Below, in pieces: positions 1-5,628 of a stretch of DNA of 5,628 bases. The stretch spans positions 1 through 5,628 of the forward strand of contig DASTIC010000148.1 of assembly GCA_035717845.1 (NCBI GenBank). Direction: 5' to 3'. This stretch comes from DASSUW01 sp035717845 (lineage in GTDB: Bacteria > Actinomycetota > Thermoleophilia > Solirubrobacterales > Solirubrobacteraceae). How positions within the stretch are numbered: the first letter of the stretch is position 1; each line of letters begins with the position of its first letter. The notes beneath the pieces were generated by a model. That model did no database searches. It was not told where the DNA came from and saw nothing but the letters and a program-made list of their open reading frames with translations. The position numbers and the translations under genes were made by a program.

Positions 1-1261
1 CCTGCTCCACGGCCGCGCGGACGACGATCTCGAGCGCGGGGACGGCCGCCGGCGCGCGGCGGTCGGGCAGCCGGCGAAGCAGCCGCTCTGCCAGGTCGCG
101 CGCCTCGGTGGCGTCGCCGTGATCGAGGGCCATGCGCGCGCGGCAGACCGCTTCCACCGCGGCCGCGGCCTGCTCGAGCTCGCCCTGCGCCGCGCGGGCA
201 TGGGCCAGCAGCTCGAGCGCCGGCGCCCGATCCAGCTCGCGGTCCGCGGGCACCTGGCGCAGCAGCCGCTCGATCAGCTCGGCCGCCTGCAACGGCTTCC
301 CGCGGTCGAGCGCCAGGCGAGCCCGGCAGAGGTGCGCCTTCGAGGAGGAGCCCGCCTCGTCGAGCAGCCGCTCGGCGTCGGCGGCACGCCCCTGCCGGCG
401 CCGCAGCTCGGCCAGCGCCACCCGCGGGCCGCTCGCCCATGCGGGGCGCGAGCGCGAGAAGTCCTCGATCGAGGCCTCGAGCATCGCCTCGGCGTCGCCC
501 CAGCGACCGCGCCAGAGATCGACGGCACCGTACTCGGCGCGGCAGAACGCGAGCATGTACCGGCTCCCGTGCCGGTCGGCGAAGTCCGCCACGCGGTCGC
601 ACCACTCGGCCGCGCGCGTGAAGTCGAGCACCGCCGTGCAGGCGCCGACGAGGATGCAGAAGGTCCACGCGCTCGCGATCGGGATCTCCGCCTCACCGGC
701 CAGCGCCGTGGCCGTCGCCTCGTCGAGGCAGCCCATGCCCTCGTCCACCCGCGCGCAGCCGACGAGCGTGGCGCCCTGGAGCGCGAGCCCCAGCATCTCG
801 AGGTCGGCGACGCCGAACCGCTGCCCGAGCTCGGTGGCCTGCCGGGCCAGCGCCGCCGCCGTTTCCGTGTCGCCCTCCGCGTGAGCGAGATAGCCCTCGT
901 GGAACGCGAGCCAGCCGTGGTCGGGTCCCGGCTCGAGCGAGTCCAGCAGGCGATGAGCGCGTCGCAGCCACCCGCTCGCGACCGACCACGCCCCGAAGAA
1001 GTCGAGCTGGTCGGCCGCCAGCCAGGTCGCCATCCTGGCCGCGCCCGCCGCGTCCCCGCGACGGGTATAGAGCCGGTACGCGCCCTCCCGCGCCGCGAAG
1101 ACGCCGTCGGCGTCGTCCAGCCACCACGCCGCCCAGCTCAGGCCCTCGAGCGCCTCCGCGGTCTCCTCGGTTGCGAGCGCCGCCTCGAAGCGCTCGCGCG
1201 CTGCCTCCCAGTGAGCCTGCCGCAGCTCGCTCCAGCCCGCGACGAGCTGCTCACCGGTCAT
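1..1261 (-). CDS. TPR-repeat protein, probable LuxR-type transcriptional regulator (N-terminal 420 residues; C-terminus beyond left edge)
   Basis: The frame opens with ATG at 1261 and stays open to the window edge, so the 3' end is missing. The visible 420 residues are almost entirely amphipathic helices rich in Ala, Leu, Glu and Arg, in TPR-like pairs. Examples are residues 11-31 (ELRQAHWEAARERFEAAL), 36-69 (ALEGLSWAAWWLDD and AYRLYTRRGD), 115-147, 215-232 and 254-301. The opening with the WWLDD and AYRLYTRRGD motifs is what I recognise from actinobacterial proteins that end in a LuxR-type DNA-binding helix-turn-helix; that domain would lie off the window, so the regulator role is inferred. 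No Walker A motif is seen in the visible part. The ATG overlaps the stop of the MMPL transporter gene (ATGA, 1258-1261), which suggests translational coupling. Residues 312-372 and 373-420 look like two copies of one module. Alternative: a TPR scaffold without DNA binding. Confidence 0.72.
   Translation of the reverse strand, partial: MTGEQLVAGWSELRQAHWEAARERFEAALATEETAEALEGLSWAAWWLDDADGVFAAREGAYRLYTRRGDAAGAARMATWLAADQLDFFGAWSVASGWLRRAHRLLDSLEPGPDHGWLAFHEGYLAHAEGDTETAAALARQATELGQRFGVADLEMLGLALQGATLVGCARVDEGMGCLDEATATALAGEAEIPIASAWTFCILVGACTAVLDFTRAAEWCDRVADFADRHGSRYMLAFCRAEYGAVDLWRGRWGDAEAMLEASIEDFSRSRPAWASGPRVALAELRRRQGRAADAERLLDEAGSSSKAHLCRARLALDRGKPLQAAELIERLLRQVPADRELDRAPALELLAHARAAQGELEQAAAAVEAVCRARMALDHGDATEARDLAERLLRRLPDRRAPAAVPALEIVVRAAVEQ
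1258..1261 (-). other. Four-base stop/start overlap (ATGA) between MMPL and TPR/LuxR-like genes
   Basis: The MMPL stop TGA (1260-1258) and the next ATG (1261-1259) overlap. Together with the GGAG just upstream this indicates coupled translation, so the regulator-like protein would be made in proportion to the transporter. Confidence 0.75.
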
Positions 1262-3414
1262 ACCGTCTCCGCGACCGGCTCCTCGGCGTGCTCGCGGAGC
1301 GCGTGACCGCCGCCGCGCGCGGTGGACGGCCACCAGACCCGGTCGCCCAGCAGCTCGACGGCGGCGGGCACCATGATCGTCCGGACGACGAACGTGTCGA
1401 GCAGGATCCCGACGGCGACCATGAAGCCGATGTTGAAGGCGAAGGTCACCGGCAGCGTCATCAGCACCGCGAACGTGCCCGCGAGGATCACGCCCGCGCT
1501 CGTGATCACCGGGCCGGTGGCCTCCAGCGCGCGCAGCACCCCCTCGCGGGTCCCGTGGGTGCGCGCCTCCTCGCGCACGCGGCTCATGAGGAAGATCGTG
1601 TAGTCGACCCCCAGCGCCACGAGGAAGATGAACGCGAACGTGGGCAGCGACGCGTCGACGCCCCGGCTCCCCTGAACCTCGATGAAGAAGAAGATCGAGA
1701 GACCCAGCGTGCCGAGGAACGAGGCCATCACCGTCGCGATCAGCACGATCGGCGCGACGATCGCCTGGAGCAGGACCCCGAGGATGATCGCGATCACGAG
1801 CAGCGCGACCGGGACGATCACGCGCAGGTCGCGCTCGGCGGCGACGTTGAGGTCCTGCTGGACGGCGCTCCCCGCGCCGACGAGCGCGGTCGCGCCTCCC
1901 GGAAGGTCGCGCAACCGGTCGCGCAGCGTGTCCACGCGCGCGAGCGCCGCGTCCGAGTAGGGGTCGTCGCTGAACGTCACGTCGAACCGGGCGATGGCGC
2001 CGTCCTCGGAGCGGATCGGCTCGCCGACCGCGGCCACGGCGTCGACGCCCTCCAGGCGCTCGCGCGCGGCGGCCACCTCGGCGTCCGTGACGCGCCCGCC
2101 CTCGCGCTCCACGAGGATCGTCGTCGGGCCCAGCGCCCCCTGCGGGAACGACTGCCCGAGCACGTTGAAGCCGTCGACGCTCTCGACCTCCGTCTTGAAG
2201 AAGCCGCCGATCGAGTAGTCCTCCTTGTAGGAGAGGAGGCCGAGGGTGAAGAGGGCGAACAGCGCCGCAGTCGAGGCGAGCGCCAAGCCGGGACGGCGCA
2301 GCACCCGGTCGCCGAAGCGCCGCCAGAGCCCGCGGCGCTCCACCAGGTCGATGTCCGGGCGGTAGGCGACGACCGCCCGGCGCGGCCAGAAGCCCCGGCG
2401 CCCGGCGATGGTCAGCAGCGCCGGCAGCAGCGTGAGGCCCGCGAGCAGCACGCACGCGACGCCGATCGCCGACACCGGGCCGAGCGCGTTGGTCGAGCCG
2501 CTCTCCGCGAGCAGGAGCACGAGCATCGCGATCACGACCGTGGAGCCGCTGGCCAGCACCGCGGGGCCGGCGCGGCGCAGCGCCCGGGCCATCGCCTCGT
2601 GCCTGTCCTGCACCCGGTGCAGCTCCTCTCGATAGCGGCTCACGAGCAGCAGGCAGTAGTCCGTGCCGACCCCGAACATCAGCACGACGAGGATGCTCGT
2701 CGCGTTCGAGTTCACCGAGTTGCCGGCGTCGGCGTACAGGTAGATGAACCCGCTCGCGATCTGGTACGAGAGCGCGACGACGAGGATGGGAACGATCGCG
2801 ATCAGCGGCGCGCGGTAGATCAGGCCGAGCAGCACCAGGACGAGCGCGACCGTGGCGAGCAGCAGCTTGGTGTCAACCTCGCCGAACACCTCCTCGAAGT
2901 CGGCGAACAGACCGAGGTCGCCGGTCACGTAGGTCTCGAGCCCCGTGTCGCGGTCGGCACGCACCAGGTCCCGCGTCTCGTTCCCCCAGTCGGCGGCCTT
3001 GTCGAAGTCGAGCGGCACCGTGACGACGGTGTAGGCGGCGTCGCCGTTCTCGGAGACGAGCCCGGGCGGCGCGTTCGGCCCGAACGGGATCTGGGCCGGC
3101 TGCGTCACCGGGATCGCCTCGTCGATCGCCCGCGCGTCGCGCTCGATCTTCTCCCTGTCGGCCTCGGTCAACCCGCCCTTGCGCCGGTAGACGATCAGCC
3201 CGATGCCGGTCTCGCCGCCCGGGAAGCGGTCCTTGAGCAGCTCCTGGACCTTGGTCGACTCGGCCTCGGCGGGGAGGAAGCTCGCCGTCTCGTCACGCGT
3301 GACGTCGCCGAGCTTGGCGCCCAGCGGCGCGAAGGCGACCACCGCGACGAGCCACAGGCCGATCACCACCCATTTGGTCCTGCGACCTGAGACGAAGGAC
3401 GCGAGCGCCGACAT
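1258..3414 (-). CDS. MMPL family (RND superfamily) transporter
   Basis: Complete 718-residue inner-membrane transporter of the MMPL family, which exports lipids and other hydrophobic molecules using the proton gradient. It has the duplicated RND layout. TM1 is about 14-32, followed by an extracytoplasmic loop (about 33-182), TM2-6 (about 183-337), a cytoplasmic linker (338-373), TM7 (about 375-395), a second loop (396-529) and TM8-12 (about 530-685). Each half carries the Asp-Tyr pair of the MMPL proton-relay site: GVGTDYCLLLVSRYREE (D252-Y253) in TM4 and ALGVDYTIFLMSRVREE (D604-Y605) in TM10. Both copies look intact. The conserved ending GDRVWWPS (690-697) is followed by a short tail with no extra domain. 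The start at 3414 lies 12 bases after the hydrolase stop. Its only Shine-Dalgarno-like match is a weak AGG 11 bases upstream, overlapping that stop. The substrate cannot be read from the sequence. The gene is coupled to the downstream TPR gene by the ATGA overlap. Confidence 0.96.
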   Translation of the reverse strand: MSALASFVSGRRTKWVVIGLWLVAVVAFAPLGAKLGDVTRDETASFLPAEAESTKVQELLKDRFPGGETGIGLIVYRRKGGLTEADREKIERDARAIDEAIPVTQPAQIPFGPNAPPGLVSENGDAAYTVVTVPLDFDKAADWGNETRDLVRADRDTGLETYVTGDLGLFADFEEVFGEVDTKLLLATVALVLVLLGLIYRAPLIAIVPILVVALSYQIASGFIYLYADAGNSVNSNATSILVVLMFGVGTDYCLLLVSRYREELHRVQDRHEAMARALRRAGPAVLASGSTVVIAMLVLLLAESGSTNALGPVSAIGVACVLLAGLTLLPALLTIAGRRGFWPRRAVVAYRPDIDLVERRGLWRRFGDRVLRRPGLALASTAALFALFTLGLLSYKEDYSIGGFFKTEVESVDGFNVLGQSFPQGALGPTTILVEREGGRVTDAEVAAARERLEGVDAVAAVGEPIRSEDGAIARFDVTFSDDPYSDAALARVDTLRDRLRDLPGGATALVGAGSAVQQDLNVAAERDLRVIVPVALLVIAIILGVLLQAIVAPIVLIATVMASFLGTLGLSIFFFIEVQGSRGVDASLPTFAFIFLVALGVDYTIFLMSRVREEARTHGTREGVLRALEATGPVITSAGVILAGTFAVLMTLPVTFAFNIGFMVAVGILLDTFVVRTIMVPAAVELLGDRVWWPSTARGGGHALREHAEEPVAETV
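1267..1270 (-). promoter_or_regulatory. Probable ribosome binding site (GGAG) for the TPR/LuxR-like gene
   Basis: On the minus strand, GGAG lies five bases before the ATG at 1261, inside the last codons of the MMPL gene. It supports this start, which also forms the ATGA stop/start overlap. Coupled re-initiation after MMPL translation would work as well. Confidence 0.4.
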
Positions 3415-3426
3415 GCCGGTCGGAAC

Positions 3427-3600
3427 CTATCGCCGTTCCGGCGTGTCCTGCTCGCCCTGGACGGGCGGCTCGTCGCGAGCCACGGCCTGACCGAACTCCG
3501 AGCACGCCTCGTTGCGGCACTCCCATTCGTGTTCGGGACCGCCGAGCGCCTCGCTGGCCGGCTGGCCGCAGGTCGGGCAGAGGGGCGGGGTGGCGTTCAT
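3427..3600 (-). other. Zinc-ribbon-like tail of the hydrolase, possible separate small ORF of 57 residues
   Basis: This segment starts at an in-frame ATG at 3600 and encodes CPTCGQ, then an acidic stretch, then WECRNEACSEFGQ. That is a CxxC...CxxxxC four-cysteine arrangement compact enough for one zinc ion. The tail ends in a charged, Pro-rich stretch. It resembles small stand-alone actinobacterial zinc-ribbon proteins. In the frame one base off, a TGA at 3599-3597 overlaps the ATG as ATGA, the same gene-boundary pattern seen at 1258-1261. As read, the frame is continuous with the hydrolase, so a fusion is the direct interpretation. An independent start or a frameshift is the alternative. Confidence 0.4.
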
Positions 3601-4383
3601 CCCGTCGGTTGTACCGCGTTCGGGGAGCACGCCGCGCGCCCATTCGGTGATCGTCTCGATCCAGCCGGGTCCGAGCAGGTCGTTGTGGCCGGCATCGGCG
3701 TGCACCTCGATCCGCTTCGGCTGCGGCGCCGCCTCGTAGAGCTCCTCCCCGTGCATCAGCGGGACGATGTCGTCGCGGGCGCCGTGGAGTACGAGCAGCG
3801 GCGCGCGGAGCTGCGGGATGAGCCGCAGGCTCGGGTAGGCGTCCGGCACCAGGGCGCGCGGGATGAACGGATAGTGCCGGCGGCCCATGTCGCGCACGCT
3901 CGTGAACGTCGACTGGAGGATCAGCCCCGCGGGCGGCAGCTCGAGCGCCAGGGTGAGCGCGACCGCGCCGCCCAGCGACTCGCCCAGGTACAGCACGCGT
4001 GCCGGGTCGACGCCCCGCTGGCGGCCGAGCGCTTCGCGCGCCGCGAGGGCGTCGCGGTGAGTGCCGTCCTCGCTCGGGCGTCCGGTGCTGCGCCCGTATC
4101 CGCGCGAGTCGAAGGCGAGCACGTCGAAGCCCGCGGCGGAGAGCAGCGCGAGATGCGGGACGCGGTCGCCGATGTTCCCGGCGTTGCCGTGGCAGAGCAG
4201 CACGTGGCCGACTACGGGAGCGGTCGCGGGAACCCACCAGCCGTGCAGGCGCTCGCCGTCGTCGGCGGCGAATGCGACGTCGCTGAACCGGAGGCCCGCC
4301 GCGGCCGGCGTCCGCGCGATCGTGCGGGCGGGCAGGTACAGCAGCGCGTTCATCAGCCGGCGCCGAGGAGAGCTCGTCCTCAC
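3427..4383 (-). CDS. Alpha/beta-hydrolase with C-terminal zinc-ribbon-like tail
   Basis: A 318-residue serine hydrolase of the ABHD13/Bem46-like kind, probably cytosolic since no signal peptide or membrane anchor is seen. Oxyanion-hole motif HGNAGN is at 65-70. The nucleophile elbow GESLGG puts the catalytic Ser at 136. The acid is probably D204 in HGARDDIVP and the base H233 in AGHNDL. The phrase FDSRGYGRSTGRPSEDG (91-107) is typical of the family. The hydrolase fold should end near residue 255. Residues 262-318 then form a tail with C269xxC272 and C289xxxxC294, a likely zinc ribbon. The GTG start at 4383 overlaps the lipoprotein stop (GTGA). An ATG at 4353 (residue 11, MNALLYLPAR) fits the usual family start equally well, and neither has a clear Shine-Dalgarno. 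The natural substrate is unknown; esterase or lipase-like activity is a class-level guess. Confidence 0.9.
   Translation of the reverse strand: MRTSSPRRRLMNALLYLPARTIARTPAAAGLRFSDVAFAADDGERLHGWWVPATAPVVGHVLLCHGNAGNIGDRVPHLALLSAAGFDVLAFDSRGYGRSTGRPSEDGTHRDALAAREALGRQRGVDPARVLYLGESLGGAVALTLALELPPAGLILQSTFTSVRDMGRRHYPFIPRALVPDAYPSLRLIPQLRAPLLVLHGARDDIVPLMHGEELYEAAPQPKRIEVHADAGHNDLLGPGWIETITEWARGVLPERGTTDGMNATPPLCPTCGQPASEALGGPEHEWECRNEACSEFGQAVARDEPPVQGEQDTPERR
3608..3613 (-). promoter_or_regulatory. Candidate -10 element (TACAAC) before the internal ATG at 3600
   Basis: On the minus strand, TACAAC stands seven bases before the ATG at 3600. That spacing would place transcription start at the ATG itself, as in leaderless actinobacterial mRNAs. 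The local sequence (GGTACAACC) is less GC-rich than its surroundings. No convincing -35 hexamer is seen, and one hexamer match can arise by chance. Confidence 0.18.
4380..4383 (-). other. Four-base stop/start overlap (GTGA) between lipoprotein and hydrolase genes
   Basis: The TGA of the lipoprotein gene (4382-4380) and the GTG of the hydrolase (4383-4381) share bases. Such overlaps usually mark termination-reinitiation coupling. It depends on GTG 4383, rather than ATG 4353, being the hydrolase start. Confidence 0.5.
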
Positions 4384-4799
4384 CCGCCGGCGGCTTCGTT
4401 CTTCAGGAGGTCGCGCGCCTCGCCGATGGGGACGTCGCGGATCAGCTCCAGCCCCTCCCGTTCCCCGTTCCTCGCGTAGTCGCGAGCTTGGGCGGCGGTC
4501 GTCAGGACCAGGTTGCCGGCCGGCGACTCGCCGCCGCCCGCGGCCTCGTGCTCCCTCAGCTCCTTGCGGGTATCCCGCACCACCCCGTCGAGGCGCTTGA
4601 CGGCGTCCGCCTCGCCGGCGATCGCGGCGTCCACGGCACCGTCGAGACGGGTGACGAGCTCGTCCATCGCCTCGTAGTACTCGGCTGACGCCGGCGTGGC
4701 GGCCGGCGTCGACTCACCTCCCTCGCTCGAGCCGTCATCGCCACAGCCGCCCAGCAGCAGGGCCGCGGCGACCGCGCAGAGGACGGCGGCGCGGGCCAT
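4380..4799 (-). CDS. Small predicted lipoprotein of unknown function
   Basis: A 139-residue protein with a short lipoprotein signal peptide: MARAA, a hydrophobic core (about 5-16), then the lipobox LGGC with the acylated cysteine at 19. It should be exported by Sec and anchored to the outer face of the membrane. After the cysteine comes a flexible Gly/Ser/Pro/Thr linker (20-38). Two mostly helical segments follow, about 39-87 (YYEAMDELVTRLDGAVDAAI, then VVRDTRKELREHE) and about 97-135, separated by a Gly-rich turn (88-95). I recognise no domain and see no cysteine beyond positions 8 and 19. ATG 4799 is the first plausible start, giving a normal signal peptide, and lies nine bases after the upstream stop with no clear Shine-Dalgarno, so re-initiation is likely. 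The stop overlaps the GTG start of the hydrolase gene by four bases. Being between two hydrolases, it may share their pathway, but nothing in it says so. Confidence 0.85.
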   Translation of the reverse strand: MARAAVLCAVAAALLLGGCGDDGSSEGGESTPAATPASAEYYEAMDELVTRLDGAVDAAIAGEADAVKRLDGVVRDTRKELREHEAAGGGESPAGNLVLTTAAQARDYARNGEREGLELIRDVPIGEARDLLKNEAAGG

Positions 4800-4808
4800 C
4801 GGGCGAGT

Positions 4809-5628
4809 CTACGTGAACTCGAACCGCGTGCCGACGCTGTTCTGGATGAACGCGTCCGGGAACCTCGCGGCGATCGCGTGGATGGCTCGCCAGCCCGTGC
4901 AGTGGCACGGGACGAGGTAGTCGGGCGAGAAGGTGGCGAACGCGTCGCACGTCGGCTCGATGACCCTCTCGAAGAACGGGCCGCTGAGGTGGAAGCCGCC
5001 GATGACGGCGTGGACGCGGTCCTCGCCGGTCAGCTTCCGCACGTAGCGGAGGATGTTCACGATCCCCGAGTGGCCGCAGCCGGTCAGGACGACGAGGCCG
5101 CGGCCGCGGACGCTCGCCACCAGCGCCTGGTCGTCGAGGATCAGCGGGTCCGGCTGCCAGCCGCCGTCCCGGTGCGCCTCGTGGATCGGGAAGCCCTGCT
5201 CGAAGTCGGTCGTGCGGTCGACCTCGCCGGTCACCAGCAGCGACCCGTCGAGCAGGAACGAGGGCTGCTCCTGCTCGACGATCTCGAACCCCGCACCCTC
5301 GAGCGCGGCCTTGCTCGTCGAGGGCAGCTCGACCGGCTCGCGGCCCGGCAGCGCGAGCCGGCGGCGGCTCCAGAAGTCCGGGTGGATGAGGACGGGCACG
5401 TTCGCGCGGCCGAGCCGGTGGACGAGGCCGTCCATCCCCGTCGTGTGGTCCCAGTGACCGTGGCTGAGGACGATGACGTCGATGTCGCGGGGGTCCAGCT
5501 CGAGCCGCCGCATGTTCTCGACGAGCCCGTCGGGCGTGAGACCGGCGTCGAACAGCACGCGGACGACCCGGCCCGCCTTCTCGACCGTGACGAGCGCCGA
5601 GAACCCGTGCTCGCCGCGGAGCGCGTCG
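4809..5628 (-). CDS. MBL-fold metallo-hydrolase, COG1237 type (5' end beyond right edge)
   Basis: The frame is open to the window edge. Residues DALRGEHGFSALVTVEKAG precede the GTG at 5558, and GFSALV plus VLFDAG is the normal first-strand region of this family. The GTG is therefore an internal Val and the true start lies outside. About 272 residues are visible. Metal-binding motifs, numbered from the GTG codon, are SHGHWDH (H33, H35, D37, H38), TGCGHSGIVN (H163) and GGFH (H190), with the C-terminal PCHCTGW (H219) typical of the group. The signature DPLILDDQALV (137-147) is also present. A two-metal site is expected. The family includes an archaeal pterin-pathway enzyme (MJ0301 of methanopterin synthesis), but bacterial members mostly lack a known substrate, and transferring that function here would be unsafe. 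No signal peptide can be judged because the N-terminus is missing. The TAG stop is followed after nine bases by the lipoprotein gene, so this gene probably heads or sits inside the operon. Confidence 0.93.
   Translation of the reverse strand, partial: DALRGEHGFSALVTVEKAGRVVRVLFDAGLTPDGLVENMRRLELDPRDIDVIVLSHGHWDHTTGMDGLVHRLGRANVPVLIHPDFWSRRRLALPGREPVELPSTSKAALEGAGFEIVEQEQPSFLLDGSLLVTGEVDRTTDFEQGFPIHEAHRDGGWQPDPLILDDQALVASVRGRGLVVLTGCGHSGIVNILRYVRKLTGEDRVHAVIGGFHLSGPFFERVIEPTCDAFATFSPDYLVPCHCTGWRAIHAIAARFPDAFIQNSVGTRFEFT

Noticed and set aside
274..1127. Two minus-strand open frames (696-274 and 1127-693) inside the TPR gene
   Set aside because: They are out of frame with the TPR coding sequence, which is continuous from 1261 to the edge and gives sensible helices. 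The products of these frames are Arg/Gly/Ala-rich with no motif.
119..1306. 395-residue open frame on the plus strand
   Set aside because: It is antisense to the TPR/LuxR-like gene. Its low-complexity Arg/Ala/Pro composition and lack of motifs mark it as a shadow.
1171..3390. 739-residue open frame on the plus strand
   Set aside because: It lies antisense to the MMPL gene, whose membrane segments and Asp-Tyr motifs are unmistakable. The product is an unbroken string of Arg, Asp, Glu, His and Gln with no domain, the usual mirror image of a GC-rich gene.
3293..4237. 314-residue minus-strand open frame overlapping the hydrolase
   Set aside because: It is out of frame with the hydrolase, whose catalytic motifs are intact. 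The product is Arg/Ala/Pro-rich. Only its region near 3600 matters, as the frame holding the TGA next to the internal ATG.
3529..4600. Plus-strand open frames at 3529-4479 and 4061-4600
   Set aside because: They are antisense to the hydrolase and lipoprotein genes, cross gene boundaries without regard to them, and show no domain or signal peptide.
5053..5457. 134-residue plus-strand open frame
   Set aside because: It is antisense to the MBL-fold gene and Ser/Arg/Pro-rich. The opposite strand carries all the conserved metal-binding motifs.
5556..5558. GTG at 5558 as the start of the MBL-fold gene
   Set aside because: The frame continues upstream with GFSALV and VVRVLFDAG, which belong to the conserved first strands of this fold, so the codon is an internal valine.

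Overview
This is very GC-rich DNA (codon third positions almost always G or C). All credible genes lie on the minus strand in one tightly packed run, read from the right edge to the left edge. Composition and protein style (MMPL/RND exporter, TPR-type LuxR-like regulator, short lipoprotein) suggest a high-GC actinobacterium. The MMPL sequence in particular looks like those I associate with Thermoleophilia/Solirubrobacterales. That lineage call is an inference from memory, not a database result.

Layout in order of transcription: (1) 5628-4809, a metallo-beta-lactamase-fold hydrolase of the COG1237 type, whose N-terminus lies beyond the right edge; (2) after a 9-base gap, 4799-4380, a 139-residue predicted lipoprotein with no recognised domain; (3) overlapping its stop by four bases (GTGA), 4383-3427, a serine alpha/beta-hydrolase carrying a C-terminal four-cysteine zinc-ribbon-like tail; (4) after a 12-base gap, 3414-1258, a complete 718-residue MMPL-family (RND superfamily) membrane transporter; (5) overlapping its stop by four bases (ATGA), 1261 to beyond the left edge, the N-terminal 420 residues of a helical TPR-repeat protein resembling the N-terminal part of LuxR-type regulators.

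The gaps and overlaps of -4 to +12 bases leave no room for separate promoters or terminators between genes, so the five genes probably share one transcript whose promoter is upstream of the right edge. No RNA gene, CRISPR array, insertion sequence or attachment site was seen, and no gene-free stretch exceeds 12 bases. A working idea, not shown by the sequence, is an envelope-related operon: a lipid or hydrophobic-molecule exporter, a surface lipoprotein, two hydrolases (one cytosolic metal-dependent, one serine) and a translationally coupled regulator.

The points most worth a second look are the hydrolase-zinc-ribbon junction at about 3600, which could be a real fusion or a lost gene boundary, and a 61-residue module in the regulator-like protein that appears to be repeated back to back at 328-146 and 145-1. 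Nothing here is a clear-cut new system.
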